Assembly (NCBI GenBank): GCA_003221595.1
Contig: QHSM01000142.1
Location: forward strand, 1 to 5,835
Source: Candidatus Rokuibacteriota bacterium
Lineage (GTDB): Bacteria; Methylomirabilota; Methylomirabilia; Rokubacteriales; CSP1-6
Length of the DNA stretch: 5,835 bases
Reading direction: 5' to 3'
The notes under the pieces were generated by a model. It saw only the letters and a program-made list of their open reading frames with translations, ran no database searches and was not told where the DNA came from. The position numbers and the translations under genes were made by a program. This document shows positions 1-5,150 of this stretch, one piece after another (within the stretch, counting starts at the first letter, position 1; every line of letters starts with the position of its first letter).

Positions 1-297
1 GGGCTGGCCGATCGCGCCGAGCGCCGCGACACCGATCGCCATGGCGACGGCGCCGCCCGCCACCACGGCGCGCGGCCCCCAGCGCGCGTACAGGTCGCCG
101 ATCGACGCCGTCAGCAGCGCGCCGGCCAGGTAGTACATCGTGACGGGCGCGGAGACCATCGAGGCCGACCAGCCGTGCAGGCGCTGGAGCATCGCGACGT
201 ACACGCTGAGCCCGTAGAAGCCGAGGCCGAAGCTGAACAGCGCCATCACGGAGGTCGCGCCGACGACGTTCCAGCCGTAGAAGACTCGAGTCCGCAT
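1..297 (-). CDS. MFS transporter, N-terminal part (cut by window edge)
   Basis: The minus strand reads open from an ATG at 295-297 to the window edge, giving 99 residues with no stop, so the C-terminal three quarters of a roughly 400-residue protein lie outside. The start FYGWNVV followed by a glycine-rich hydrophobic helix (about residues 8-30) is typical of major facilitator carriers, especially monocarboxylate/OFA-like ones. A second helix covers about 47-66. The loop GDLYARWGPR (67-76) matches MFS motif A between helices 2 and 3, and a third helix begins at about 77. It would be an inner-membrane secondary transporter for a small solute; the substrate cannot be told from this part. No clear SD precedes the ATG, but the family N-terminus fits this start. 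It diverges from the Ada-type gene across a 104-bp spacer. Confidence 0.85.
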   Translation of the reverse strand, partial: MRTRVFYGWNVVGATSVMALFSFGLGFYGLSVYVAMLQRLHGWSASMVSAPVTMYYLAGALLTASIGDLYARWGPRAVVAGGAVAMAIGVAALGAIGQP

Positions 298-401
298 GCG
301 CGGATGCTAGCGGCGCGTCGCGCTACGGTCTCGCCGTTTTCGGACGTCATCGTCGCGGCCGTCCGGCCGGCCGCGAGCGGCGTGCTAGGCTGACTTCCGC
401 T
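298..401. promoter_or_regulatory. Divergent spacer between MFS and Ada-type genes
   Basis: This 104-bp spacer must hold the promoters of both divergent genes. I see no good -35/-10 pair and no E. coli-type Ada box. The only structure is an inverted repeat with 7-bp arms CGCGGCC (354-360) and GGCCGCG (369-375) around an 8-base loop, about 27 bp before the GTG of the Ada-type gene. It could be an operator, but such repeats arise easily in GC-rich DNA. Confidence 0.35.
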
Positions 402-986
402 GTGGGGCACGCTCTCGCGCTCGATCCGAAGACCTGTGATCGCGCACGACTGGCGCGAGACCCGAGCTTCGACGGCCGGTTCGTCACCGGTGTCCTGACC
501 ACGCGGATCTACTGCCGCCCGACCTGTCCGGTGAAGCCCGCCAAGTCGCGCAACGTCGTCTTCTTCCCGACGGCGGCCGCCGCCGAGCGCGCGGGGTTCC
601 GTCCGTGCCTGCGGTGCCGCCCGGAAGCGGCCCCGGGGACACCGGCGTGGCGCGGCGCCGCCGCGAGCGTCACCCGCGCGCTGCGCCTCATCGCTCGCGG
701 GTCGCTCGACGACAGCCGGACGGTCGAAGACCTCGCCGACGCGCTCGGGATGACGACGCGCCACCTGCGCCGGCTGTTCGTCCGGTACGCGGGCGCGTCA
801 CCGGCCGAGGTGGCGGCCACCATGCGGGTGCAGCGCGCCAAGCGGCTCGTCGACGAGAGCGCGATGCCGATGTCCGAGGTCGCGTTCGCCGCCGGATTCG
901 GGAGTATCCGGCGATTCAACGCGGCGTTTCGCGCCGTGTACGGCAGACCGCCGACCGCGGTGCGACGGACTACGCGAGGGCGCTAG
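402..986 (+). CDS. Ada-type methylphosphotriester sensor / AraC-family regulator (AdaA-like)
   Basis: The 194-residue protein has two domains. Residues about 7-75 are the Ada metal-binding methyl-acceptor domain. C38, C42, C69 and C72 fall at the same numbers as in E. coli Ada, where C38 takes the methyl group from DNA phosphotriesters and all four bind zinc; the contexts IYCRPTCP and GFRPCLRC are diagnostic. Residues about 88-190 are an AraC-type double helix-turn-helix, ending in GFGSIRRFNAAF and GRPPTAVRR. By family knowledge, methylation turns the protein into an activator of alkylation-repair genes, often including its own. The Ogt (O6-methylguanine) domain of E. coli Ada is absent, so the architecture is that of Bacillus AdaA. 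No alkA- or ogt-like gene lies in the window. The start is GTG at 402 with only a weak AGG at 387-389; no better in-frame start is seen. The stop overlaps that of the facing flavin reductase gene. Confidence 0.92.
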   Translation: MGHALALDPKTCDRARLARDPSFDGRFVTGVLTTRIYCRPTCPVKPAKSRNVVFFPTAAAAERAGFRPCLRCRPEAAPGTPAWRGAAASVTRALRLIARGSLDDSRTVEDLADALGMTTRHLRRLFVRYAGASPAEVAATMRVQRAKRLVDESAMPMSEVAFAAGFGSIRRFNAAFRAVYGRPPTAVRRTTRGR

Positions 987-1486
987 CCCCCGTAGAACAC
1001 CTTGTCGCCGAGATCCTTCAGCCAGAGCGTCGCGTCGTCGGCCCGGCCGTCCGGCGTCTTCGAGAGCCCGACCTCGACCACCTTGCCGACGAAGATCGAG
1101 TGATCGCCCTTCTCGACCGTCGCCTCCAGCGTGCATTCGATGAACGCCGGCGTGCTCGAGAGGATCGGCGCCCCCGTGGTGCCCGGGCGGAACGGCTCGC
1201 CGGAGATCGTGTCGCCCTTGCGCTCGGCGGGCTTGAAGAACGTGAAGGCCAGGGCCTGCTGCCCCTTGCCGAGCACGTTCAGCGCGAAGGCCTTGGTGTC
1301 CTTGATCAGCGCGTGGGCGTGCGAGTCGGTCTTGACCCCGACCGCGACCAGCGGCGGCTCGAACGAGGCCTGGGTCACCCAGTTGACGGTGCCCGCGGCG
1401 ACCTGGCCGTCCTTGCCGGCGGCGGTCAGGACGTACAGGCCGTACGGGATCATCCGGAGCGTGGTCTTCTTGGCGTTCGCATCCAT
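983..1486 (-). CDS. Flavin reductase domain protein (FMN-binding split barrel)
   Basis: This 167-residue protein covers essentially the whole flavin reductase-like domain, with no signal peptide or membrane segment. Recognisable parts are MIPYGLYVLTA (12-22), AGTVNWVTQASFEPPLVAVGV (31-51, the flavin-binding core), and GDHSIFVGKVVE (127-138), the GDH motif of NAD(P)H:flavin reductases that serve two-component monooxygenases. The expected role is cytoplasmic reduction of FMN or FAD with NAD(P)H and delivery of reduced flavin to a partner oxygenase. The best partner in view is the HsaA/HpaB-like oxygenase at 2074-3204, encoded divergently beyond the VOC gene; this pairing is inferred. The ATG at 1484-1486 has a strong SD, GGGAGGG (1494-1500), that also forms one arm of a hairpin. 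The TAG stop overlaps the Ada-type stop. Some family members bind flavin or haem without being reductases, so the activity is probable rather than proven. Confidence 0.88.
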   Translation of the reverse strand: MDANAKKTTLRMIPYGLYVLTAAGKDGQVAAGTVNWVTQASFEPPLVAVGVKTDSHAHALIKDTKAFALNVLGKGQQALAFTFFKPAERKGDTISGEPFRPGTTGAPILSSTPAFIECTLEATVEKGDHSIFVGKVVEVGLSKTPDGRADDATLWLKDLGDKVFYGG

Positions 1487-1494
1487 CGGTTAGC

Positions 1495-1510
1495 CCTCCC
1501 GCCCGGGAGG
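1495..1510 (-). promoter_or_regulatory. SD-containing hairpin in the flavin reductase leader
   Basis: On the minus strand, CCTCCCG (1510-1504) and CGGGAGG (1501-1495) form a perfect 16-base inverted repeat, realistically a 6-bp stem with a 4-base loop. The 3' arm is the SD of the flavin reductase, 8 bases from its ATG. If transcribed, it would bury the ribosome site. It could equally be a DNA operator or chance. A weak promoter-like pair overlaps it: TGGACC (1536-1531), a 17-base gap, then TATCCT (1513-1508). If that promoter is used, the stem would not be fully transcribed. Confidence 0.4.
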
Positions 1511-1549
1511 ATACGGCGGACGCGGGCCACGGTCCAGACGTCGACGGTT

Positions 1550-1579
1550 TTGCGCATCCGGAGGCCTTTCGCGTACCAT
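1550..1579 (+). promoter_or_regulatory. Possible sigma70-like promoter for the VOC gene
   Basis: TTGCGC (1550-1555) and TACCAT (1574-1579) are 18 bases apart, matching 3 of 6 and 4 of 6 consensus positions. They lie in the 127-bp divergent spacer, 35 bp before the VOC start. The spacing is acceptable but the match is weak, and the organism's sigma factor preferences are unknown. Confidence 0.25.
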
Positions 1580-1602
1580 CGCCCCGAACCGCGAACGCGG
1601 TC

Positions 1603-1608
1603 AGGAGG
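1603..1608 (+). promoter_or_regulatory. Ribosome binding site of the VOC gene
   Basis: AGGAGG lies 5 bases before the ATG at 1614. It is a full consensus SD that fixes this start and suggests efficient translation. Confidence 0.85.
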
Positions 1609-1613
1609 AGCCC

Positions 1614-2072
1614 ATGCCGCTGACAGAGCTCAATCACTATTTCATCCGGGCCAACGACCTCGAGAAGACCAAGAGCTTCTACTGCGACGTGCTCGGCCTG
1701 GAGGTCATGCCCCGGCCGAGCTTCCCTTTCCCGGGCTACTGGCTCGGGGTTAACGGCAAGATCCAGGTGCACATGGGGCCGGACGGCATCGACAACGCCG
1801 AGCTCTACTATCTGGGGACGCCGAAGGGCGCGGTGACCGATCACGCCGGCGTGGTCGACCACATCGCGTTCCTGGCCACCGAGCCCGGGAACTTCATCCG
1901 CCGCTTCAAGGCGCGCGGGCTCGACTTCCAGCCGCGCTCGCTGCCGGAGTTCGACCTCTACCAGATCTTCATCAAGGATCCCAACGGCCTCACCATCGAG
2001 CTGAACTTCTTCGGCCTCAAGGACGTCACGGACTGGGGCGGCGCGGATTACTCCAAGATGCCGCAGGCGGTC
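1614..2072 (+). CDS. VOC-family protein (glyoxalase / extradiol dioxygenase fold), stop codon missing
   Basis: Residues 1-135 form a complete single VOC domain: LNHYFIRANDLEKTKSFYCD at the start, VDHIAFLATEPGNFIRRF in the middle, and the closing strand DPNGLTIELNFFG. H8, H83 and E129 sit where the family places its 2-His-1-carboxylate metal site. Such proteins of about 150 residues are metal-dependent lyases, isomerases or dioxygenases; the substrate is unknown. Family resemblance ends near SKMPQA (147-152). No stop follows: the frame stays open to a TGA at 3099-3101, adding about 340 arginine-rich, low-complexity residues that are simply the oxygenase gene read in the wrong frame. I therefore end the meaningful gene near 2072. 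The ATG at 1614 has a perfect SD. Its position directly before the oxygenase suggests one operon and a substrate related to the hydroxylation product (inference). Confidence 0.8.
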
Positions 2073-2076
2073 CGTG
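2058..2076 (+). other. Broken VOC/oxygenase junction (deletion, indel or fusion point)
   Basis: Here the VOC frame (phase of 1614) hands over to the oxygenase frame (phase of 2074) with no VOC stop and no SD or ATG for the oxygenase. The oxygenase frame is open back to a TGA at 2002-2004, and the only start codon before recognisable homology is GTG at 2074, already inside the conserved region (VPALRERA). The simplest readings are a short deletion that removed the stop, ribosome site and first codons, or a base indel that split a true fusion. A sequencing or assembly error could produce either. Confidence 0.55.
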
Positions 2077-3204
2077 CCGGCTCTGCGCGAGCGCGCCGCC
2101 GCGGCCGAGGCCGGGCGCGAGATGCCGAAGGAGACGCTCGCGGACCTTCACCGGACGGGGCTCTTTCGCTTTCACCAGCCGCGGCGCTGGGGCGGCATGG
2201 AGCTCGACTTCGTGGCGCTGTTCGACGTCCCGGCCGAGGTCGCCCGGGGCTGCGCCTCGGCCGGCTGGAACGTCGCGAACCTCAGCGTGCACCACTGGAT
2301 GCTGGCGCTCTACGACGAGCGAGCCCAGGACGAGGTGTGGAGCAAGAACCCCGATGCGCTGATCGCCTCGGGCATCGCCTACCCACAGGGCAGCGGCCGC
2401 CGGGTCGACGGCGGCTTCGTCGTCGGCGGATTCTGGAACTTCTCGAGCGGCGTCGACGCCTGCGACTGGAACATGCTGGCCGTCATGGTCCGCGACGGCG
2501 AGCGGGTCGTCGATCACCGGCTGTGCCTGGTGCCGCGGAGCGACTACGAGATCGTCGACGACTGGCACGTGCTCGGCATGCGCAGCACCGGATCCAAGTC
2601 CGTCCGCGCCCGCGAGGTCTTCGTCCCCGAGCACCGGGCGCTCTGCATGTACCTGGCGCGCGGCGGCAATCAGTTTCCGGGGGCGCGCGTCAACCCGAAT
2701 CCGCTCTACCAGGTGCCGCTCTCGGCGCTGGGCTCCCACTGCCTGGCGGCGGCCGGCGTCGGCAACGCCCAGGCGGCGCTCGAGCTCACCGTCGAGGCGA
2801 TCCGCGAGCGCAGCACCAACTACACCGGCGCGCGCATGCGCGATTTCCAGGCCGTGCAGCTTCGGGTCGGCCGCGCCGGCGCGATGGTCGACGCCGCCCG
2901 GCTCGTCATCCGCGCCGACTGTCTCGAGGCCGAACGGATCGCCCGCGCGGGCCGCGCGCCCGCGCTCGAGGAGAAGCTTCGCTTCAAGCGCAACGTCGCG
3001 TACGCGATGGAGCTCTGCACCGAGGCCGTCGACACGCTCCACTCGCTGGCGGGCGCCAACGGCATCTACGATCGCTACCCCATCCAGCGGCTCTTCCGTG
3101 ACCAGCATGCCCTCGGGGGCCACATCGGTTTCAGCTGGGACGCGCAGGGCGGGCCGTGGGCGCTGGTTGCGCTCGGCGGGGAGTCCAGCTCGCCCACGAT
3201 GTGA
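2074..3204 (+). CDS. Acyl-CoA-dehydrogenase-fold flavin monooxygenase (HsaA/HpaB-like oxygenase), N-terminus truncated
   Basis: The 376 residues match group D flavin monooxygenases, the oxygenase halves of two-component hydroxylases such as HsaA and C2-type HpaH. Visible landmarks are LADLHRTGLFRFHQPRRWGG (22-41), SAGWNVANLSVHHWMLALYD (62-81), a WNFSSGVDACDW segment (121-132) matching WNWSSGCDH of HsaA, DWHVLGMRSTGSKSV (163-177), and a C-terminal PIQRLFRDQHALGGHIGFSW (336-355) ending in SPTM. The catalytic glutamate logic of true acyl-CoA dehydrogenases is not evident. The predicted reaction is hydroxylation of a phenol-like or polycyclic substrate with O2 and reduced flavin supplied by a separate reductase, probably the gene at 983-1486. 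Compared with HsaA (about 394 residues), roughly 18 N-terminal residues are missing and the GTG at 2074 lacks a good SD, so this start is unreliable. The stop is 6 bp from the stop of the facing gene. Confidence 0.85.
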   Translation: MPALRERAAAAEAGREMPKETLADLHRTGLFRFHQPRRWGGMELDFVALFDVPAEVARGCASAGWNVANLSVHHWMLALYDERAQDEVWSKNPDALIASGIAYPQGSGRRVDGGFVVGGFWNFSSGVDACDWNMLAVMVRDGERVVDHRLCLVPRSDYEIVDDWHVLGMRSTGSKSVRAREVFVPEHRALCMYLARGGNQFPGARVNPNPLYQVPLSALGSHCLAAAGVGNAQAALELTVEAIRERSTNYTGARMRDFQAVQLRVGRAGAMVDAARLVIRADCLEAERIARAGRAPALEEKLRFKRNVAYAMELCTEAVDTLHSLAGANGIYDRYPIQRLFRDQHALGGHIGFSWDAQGGPWALVALGGESSSPTM

Positions 3205-3210
3205 TCGACA

Positions 3211-4098
3211 TCATCCGCCCGCCGGGAGCAGGCCCGCCTGGCGAAGGACGGCGGCGTGATCCCAGTAGATCCGCTCACACGCGAGCTTGTCGCCGCGAAA
3301 CTGCACGACCACCACGACGTCAATGGCGATCTTCTTCGCCGTCGGCGGGACGTTCGGCAAGAACCACGGCATCGCCTTACTGTGGGTGAACGTGAGGTGC
3401 AGCTCGTCCACGAGCTGTCCTTCTCCGACGACGCGATTTACCGGGGTCATCGCCAGGTCTTCGGGCCATGAGGGGATGAAGTCGTCCCGATAAAAGGCCC
3501 GCAACGCATCCTTCCCTCGCCCCCCGGTGTTCACCGGCATGTGGTTGACGTAGGCATCTTCAACCATGGTGGCCAGGGTCGCCTCGACGTCCTTGCTCTC
3601 GAACTCGCCCTTGAGGTGCTCCGCCCACAAGCGCTCGAGCTGTTGCGGGGAGAGATGTGCTTCTTCCGCTCGTTGCCGTCTCATTTCCCGGCCCTCACTT
3701 TTCTGTAGCTCCAGCAGGTCTTTCAGCGTCTTCAGATCGTGCTCGACCGCCGCCTTGTCTTTACCGAACTGCCCGTCGGACATCGCCGGCTGGCGGATCA
3801 GCGTAAACACGAACTCGCTGCCCTCCCCGTTGGGCACGACCCGCATGGGGTTGTGGACGGTCACGCCCGACTCTAGCGTGACGTCATGATCCATGACGCC
3901 GAACGAGTTGCGCTGTGCGAATCTCACCCTGACCTTGCCAAGTGGGGCGTCCGCGACCCACTCATCGCCGTCCCTCCTGACCTCGGAGCGCGCTAGCCCT
4001 CCGGCCCACCGCGGCAGGTTCCGCGGGTCGGAGGCAAACTCGTAGACCTCGGCCGGCCGGCGGGCGATGTAGACGCTGATGTGCTGGACCTCGTGCAA
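3211..4098 (-). CDS. Two-domain SRPBCC + SnoaL/NTF2-like protein
   Basis: From a TTG start this is 295 residues. Residues about 4-130 are an SRPBCC (START/polyketide cyclase-like) domain: QHISVYIARRPAEVYEFASD, NLPRWAGGLA, RVVPNGEGSEFVFTL, ending DLKTLKDLLE. A charged linker (131-150) leads to a SnoaL/NTF2-like domain (about 151-293): WAEHLKGEFESKDVEATLATM, AYVNHMPVNTGG, FIPSWPEDL and CERIYWDHAAVLRQAGLL. The second half resembles NTF2-like domains seen alone or with dienelactone hydrolases. Both folds bind hydrophobic small molecules and may cyclise, isomerise or carry them; no reaction can be assigned. An ATG at 4132-4134 would extend the frame by 12 residues, but TTG at 4096-4098 has an ideally spaced GAGGGG, starts 10 bp after the upstream stop, and gives the usual SRPBCC N-terminus. 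Codons here are less GC-rich than in neighbours. Translation may be coupled to the UroD-like gene. Confidence 0.8.
   Translation of the reverse strand: MHEVQHISVYIARRPAEVYEFASDPRNLPRWAGGLARSEVRRDGDEWVADAPLGKVRVRFAQRNSFGVMDHDVTLESGVTVHNPMRVVPNGEGSEFVFTLIRQPAMSDGQFGKDKAAVEHDLKTLKDLLELQKSEGREMRRQRAEEAHLSPQQLERLWAEHLKGEFESKDVEATLATMVEDAYVNHMPVNTGGRGKDALRAFYRDDFIPSWPEDLAMTPVNRVVGEGQLVDELHLTFTHSKAMPWFLPNVPPTAKKIAIDVVVVVQFRGDKLACERIYWDHAAVLRQAGLLPAGG
3692..3696 (-). promoter_or_regulatory. Possible internal ribosome site before the NTF2-like half
   Basis: On the minus strand GAGGG (3696-3692) lies 7 bases before an in-frame ATG (3684-3682, residue 139), at the domain boundary. This could start a separate NTF2-like product of about 157 residues. 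The sequence TGAGGG around it repeats the stop-plus-SD arrangement found at the start of the same gene. Confidence 0.35.
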
Positions 4099-4104
4099 GG
4101 GACA

Positions 4105-4110
4105 CCCCTC
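4105..4110 (-). promoter_or_regulatory. Ribosome site that selects the TTG start at 4098
   Basis: GAGGGG on the minus strand, 6 bases before TTG (4098-4096), overlaps the TGA stop (4111-4109) of the UroD-like gene. This supports translational coupling and TTG, rather than the upstream ATG at 4134, as the true start. Confidence 0.7.
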
Positions 4111-5089
4111 ACAGGGTCGCGGTCGTCGCGGCATCCATGACGGCGTCCGGCGTGTCGGGGTTGATCGAGCAGTCCGGGCCCAGCAGGAGAAACCGTCCGC
4201 CCATCTCCGCGATGGCCCGGCGGCCGCGAGTCTCGACTTCCGCCGGGGGCAGGCCCGCGATCTCGGGCTTGGCGGGAAGCCCGCCCACGACGGCCCGCCC
4301 GGTGCGACGGTGGGCGTCGGCCAGCGACGGGTTACCGGGCATCGTGGCCCAGCTCAGCGCCGTCGCCGGATAGTCGGCGAACTCGTCGAAGAGGACGCTC
4401 GCGCCGCACACGTGAAGCATGTTGAAGGGCGCGCTCTCGACCCGCCCGAGAATGCGCAGGTCGTACGGCCGCTGGAAGCGGCGGCACTCGGCGGCAGTGG
4501 ACAATTCCCGCGTGGCCATGTTGGTGGCGTAGAAGAGGCCGTCCGCGCCCGATTCCACGGCCGCGCGCGCGTACGACTCGAGCGTCACCGCCATCGCGTC
4601 GAGGGCATGGTCGACCGCCGTCGGGTCCGAGCGCACGAGCGCCACGGCCTGCGCGCGGCCACCCGTCAGCAGAAACGGCAAGATCATGAGCGGCGAGAAC
4701 ACCGTCCAGATGATCGGGGTGTCGGGGCCCACCGCCTTGCGGATCATCTCGAGCGCCTCGAGCTGCTCGCCGAGAGCGCCGAATCTAGCATCGGCCGGCT
4801 CGAGGCGACGGAGATCGGCCGCCGTCGTCAGCGGCGTTTCGGTCACCGTGTAGGACGCGGCCCGTTCCCGCGAGGGCGTGTAGCGAAACCCCCACATCTC
4901 GGCGAAGCACTGGGCGCGGCTCTGCGGCTTGAGGAAGTCCCAGTCGAACCGGCGCGCCAGCCGGAGCGTCTCGGCGGCGAGGGTGTCGGGCGAATTCTCC
5001 GTGGCGAAGTTGTGGAGCCACAGGCTCACCGGCACCCGATCCACCGGCGCGCCTCGCAGCGCCGCCATGACGCGCTCGCGCTTGGTCAT
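4109..5089 (-). CDS. UroD-superfamily protein, methyltransferase-like
   Basis: The 326-residue protein has the URO-D TIM-barrel pattern: MTKRERVMAALRGAPVDRVPV at the start, LTTAADLRRL (87-96), ESGADGLFYATNMATREL (179-196), MLHVCG (224-229), VVGGLPAKPEI (267-277) and LLGPDCSINPDTP (302-314). Haem-pathway HemE carries an N-terminal MRQAGR motif that is absent here. Instead H226-x-C228 and C307 match the zinc-binding H-x-C...C set of MtaA/CmuA-type methylcobalamin methyltransferases, where zinc activates a thiol acceptor. A methyl-transfer role such as demethylation of a small methoxylated compound is therefore more likely than decarboxylation, but no corrinoid protein is in view. The ATG at 5087-5089 has SD AGGAG at 5096-5100. 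It is the first gene of a tight minus-strand pair with the SRPBCC/NTF2 gene, and diverges from the hydrolase gene at 5151. Confidence 0.85.
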   Translation of the reverse strand: MTKRERVMAALRGAPVDRVPVSLWLHNFATENSPDTLAAETLRLARRFDWDFLKPQSRAQCFAEMWGFRYTPSRERAASYTVTETPLTTAADLRRLEPADARFGALGEQLEALEMIRKAVGPDTPIIWTVFSPLMILPFLLTGGRAQAVALVRSDPTAVDHALDAMAVTLESYARAAVESGADGLFYATNMATRELSTAAECRRFQRPYDLRILGRVESAPFNMLHVCGASVLFDEFADYPATALSWATMPGNPSLADAHRRTGRAVVGGLPAKPEIAGLPPAEVETRGRRAIAEMGGRFLLLGPDCSINPDTPDAVMDAATTATL

Positions 5090-5150
5090 GTCAGACTCCT
5101 CGACGTCGGCCGATCATAGTACAGTTGCGCGCCAGGGAGGGAGACCAGTC
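5090..5150. promoter_or_regulatory. 61-bp divergent promoter spacer
   Basis: This spacer must serve both the UroD-like gene (-) and the hydrolase gene (+). It holds two SD sites: AGGAG for the minus gene at 5096-5100, and GGGAGGGAG at 5135-5143 for the plus gene. That leaves about 34 bp for promoter elements. The only AT-rich patch is at 5113-5124, where the minus strand reads TACTAT (5118-5113), a 4-of-6 match to a -10 box; no matching -35 is clear. The palindrome CGACGTCG is at 5101-5108. Confidence 0.45.

Noticed and set aside
605..1753. 382-residue plus-strand open frame
   Set aside because: Arginine/alanine-rich shadow of the Ada-type and flavin reductase genes with no family features; both real genes in other frames have clear motifs.
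798..1862. 354-residue minus-strand open frame
   Set aside because: Wrong-frame reading of the flavin reductase gene and its flanks; no recognisable domain.
2058..2076. Programmed +1 frameshift joining VOC and oxygenase
   Set aside because: The frame offset fits, but there is no known slippery site, in-frame stop or stimulatory structure; a deletion or indel is simpler.
1614..3101. A genuine 495-residue VOC protein with a long C-terminal extension
   Set aside because: Everything after about residue 152 is the oxygenase sequence in another frame; it is arginine-rich and low in complexity, while the alternative frame is strongly conserved.
2026..3123. 365-residue minus-strand open frame antisense to the oxygenase
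   Set aside because: Codon-bias shadow of a high-GC gene on the other strand; composition is dominated by A, R, G, V and D, with no motifs.
3202..3213. Bidirectional terminator between the facing stops (TGAT/ATCA repeat)
   Set aside because: Arms are only 4 bp and there is no T-run; too weak to call a terminator.
4109..5089. HemE, uroporphyrinogen decarboxylase of haem synthesis
   Set aside because: The N-terminal HemE arginine motif is missing, and a zinc-binding H-x-C...C set is present instead.
4079..5119. 346-residue plus-strand open frame opposite the UroD-like gene
   Set aside because: Rich in R, H and E from the complement of a GC-rich gene; the minus-strand UroD motifs and SD are decisive.
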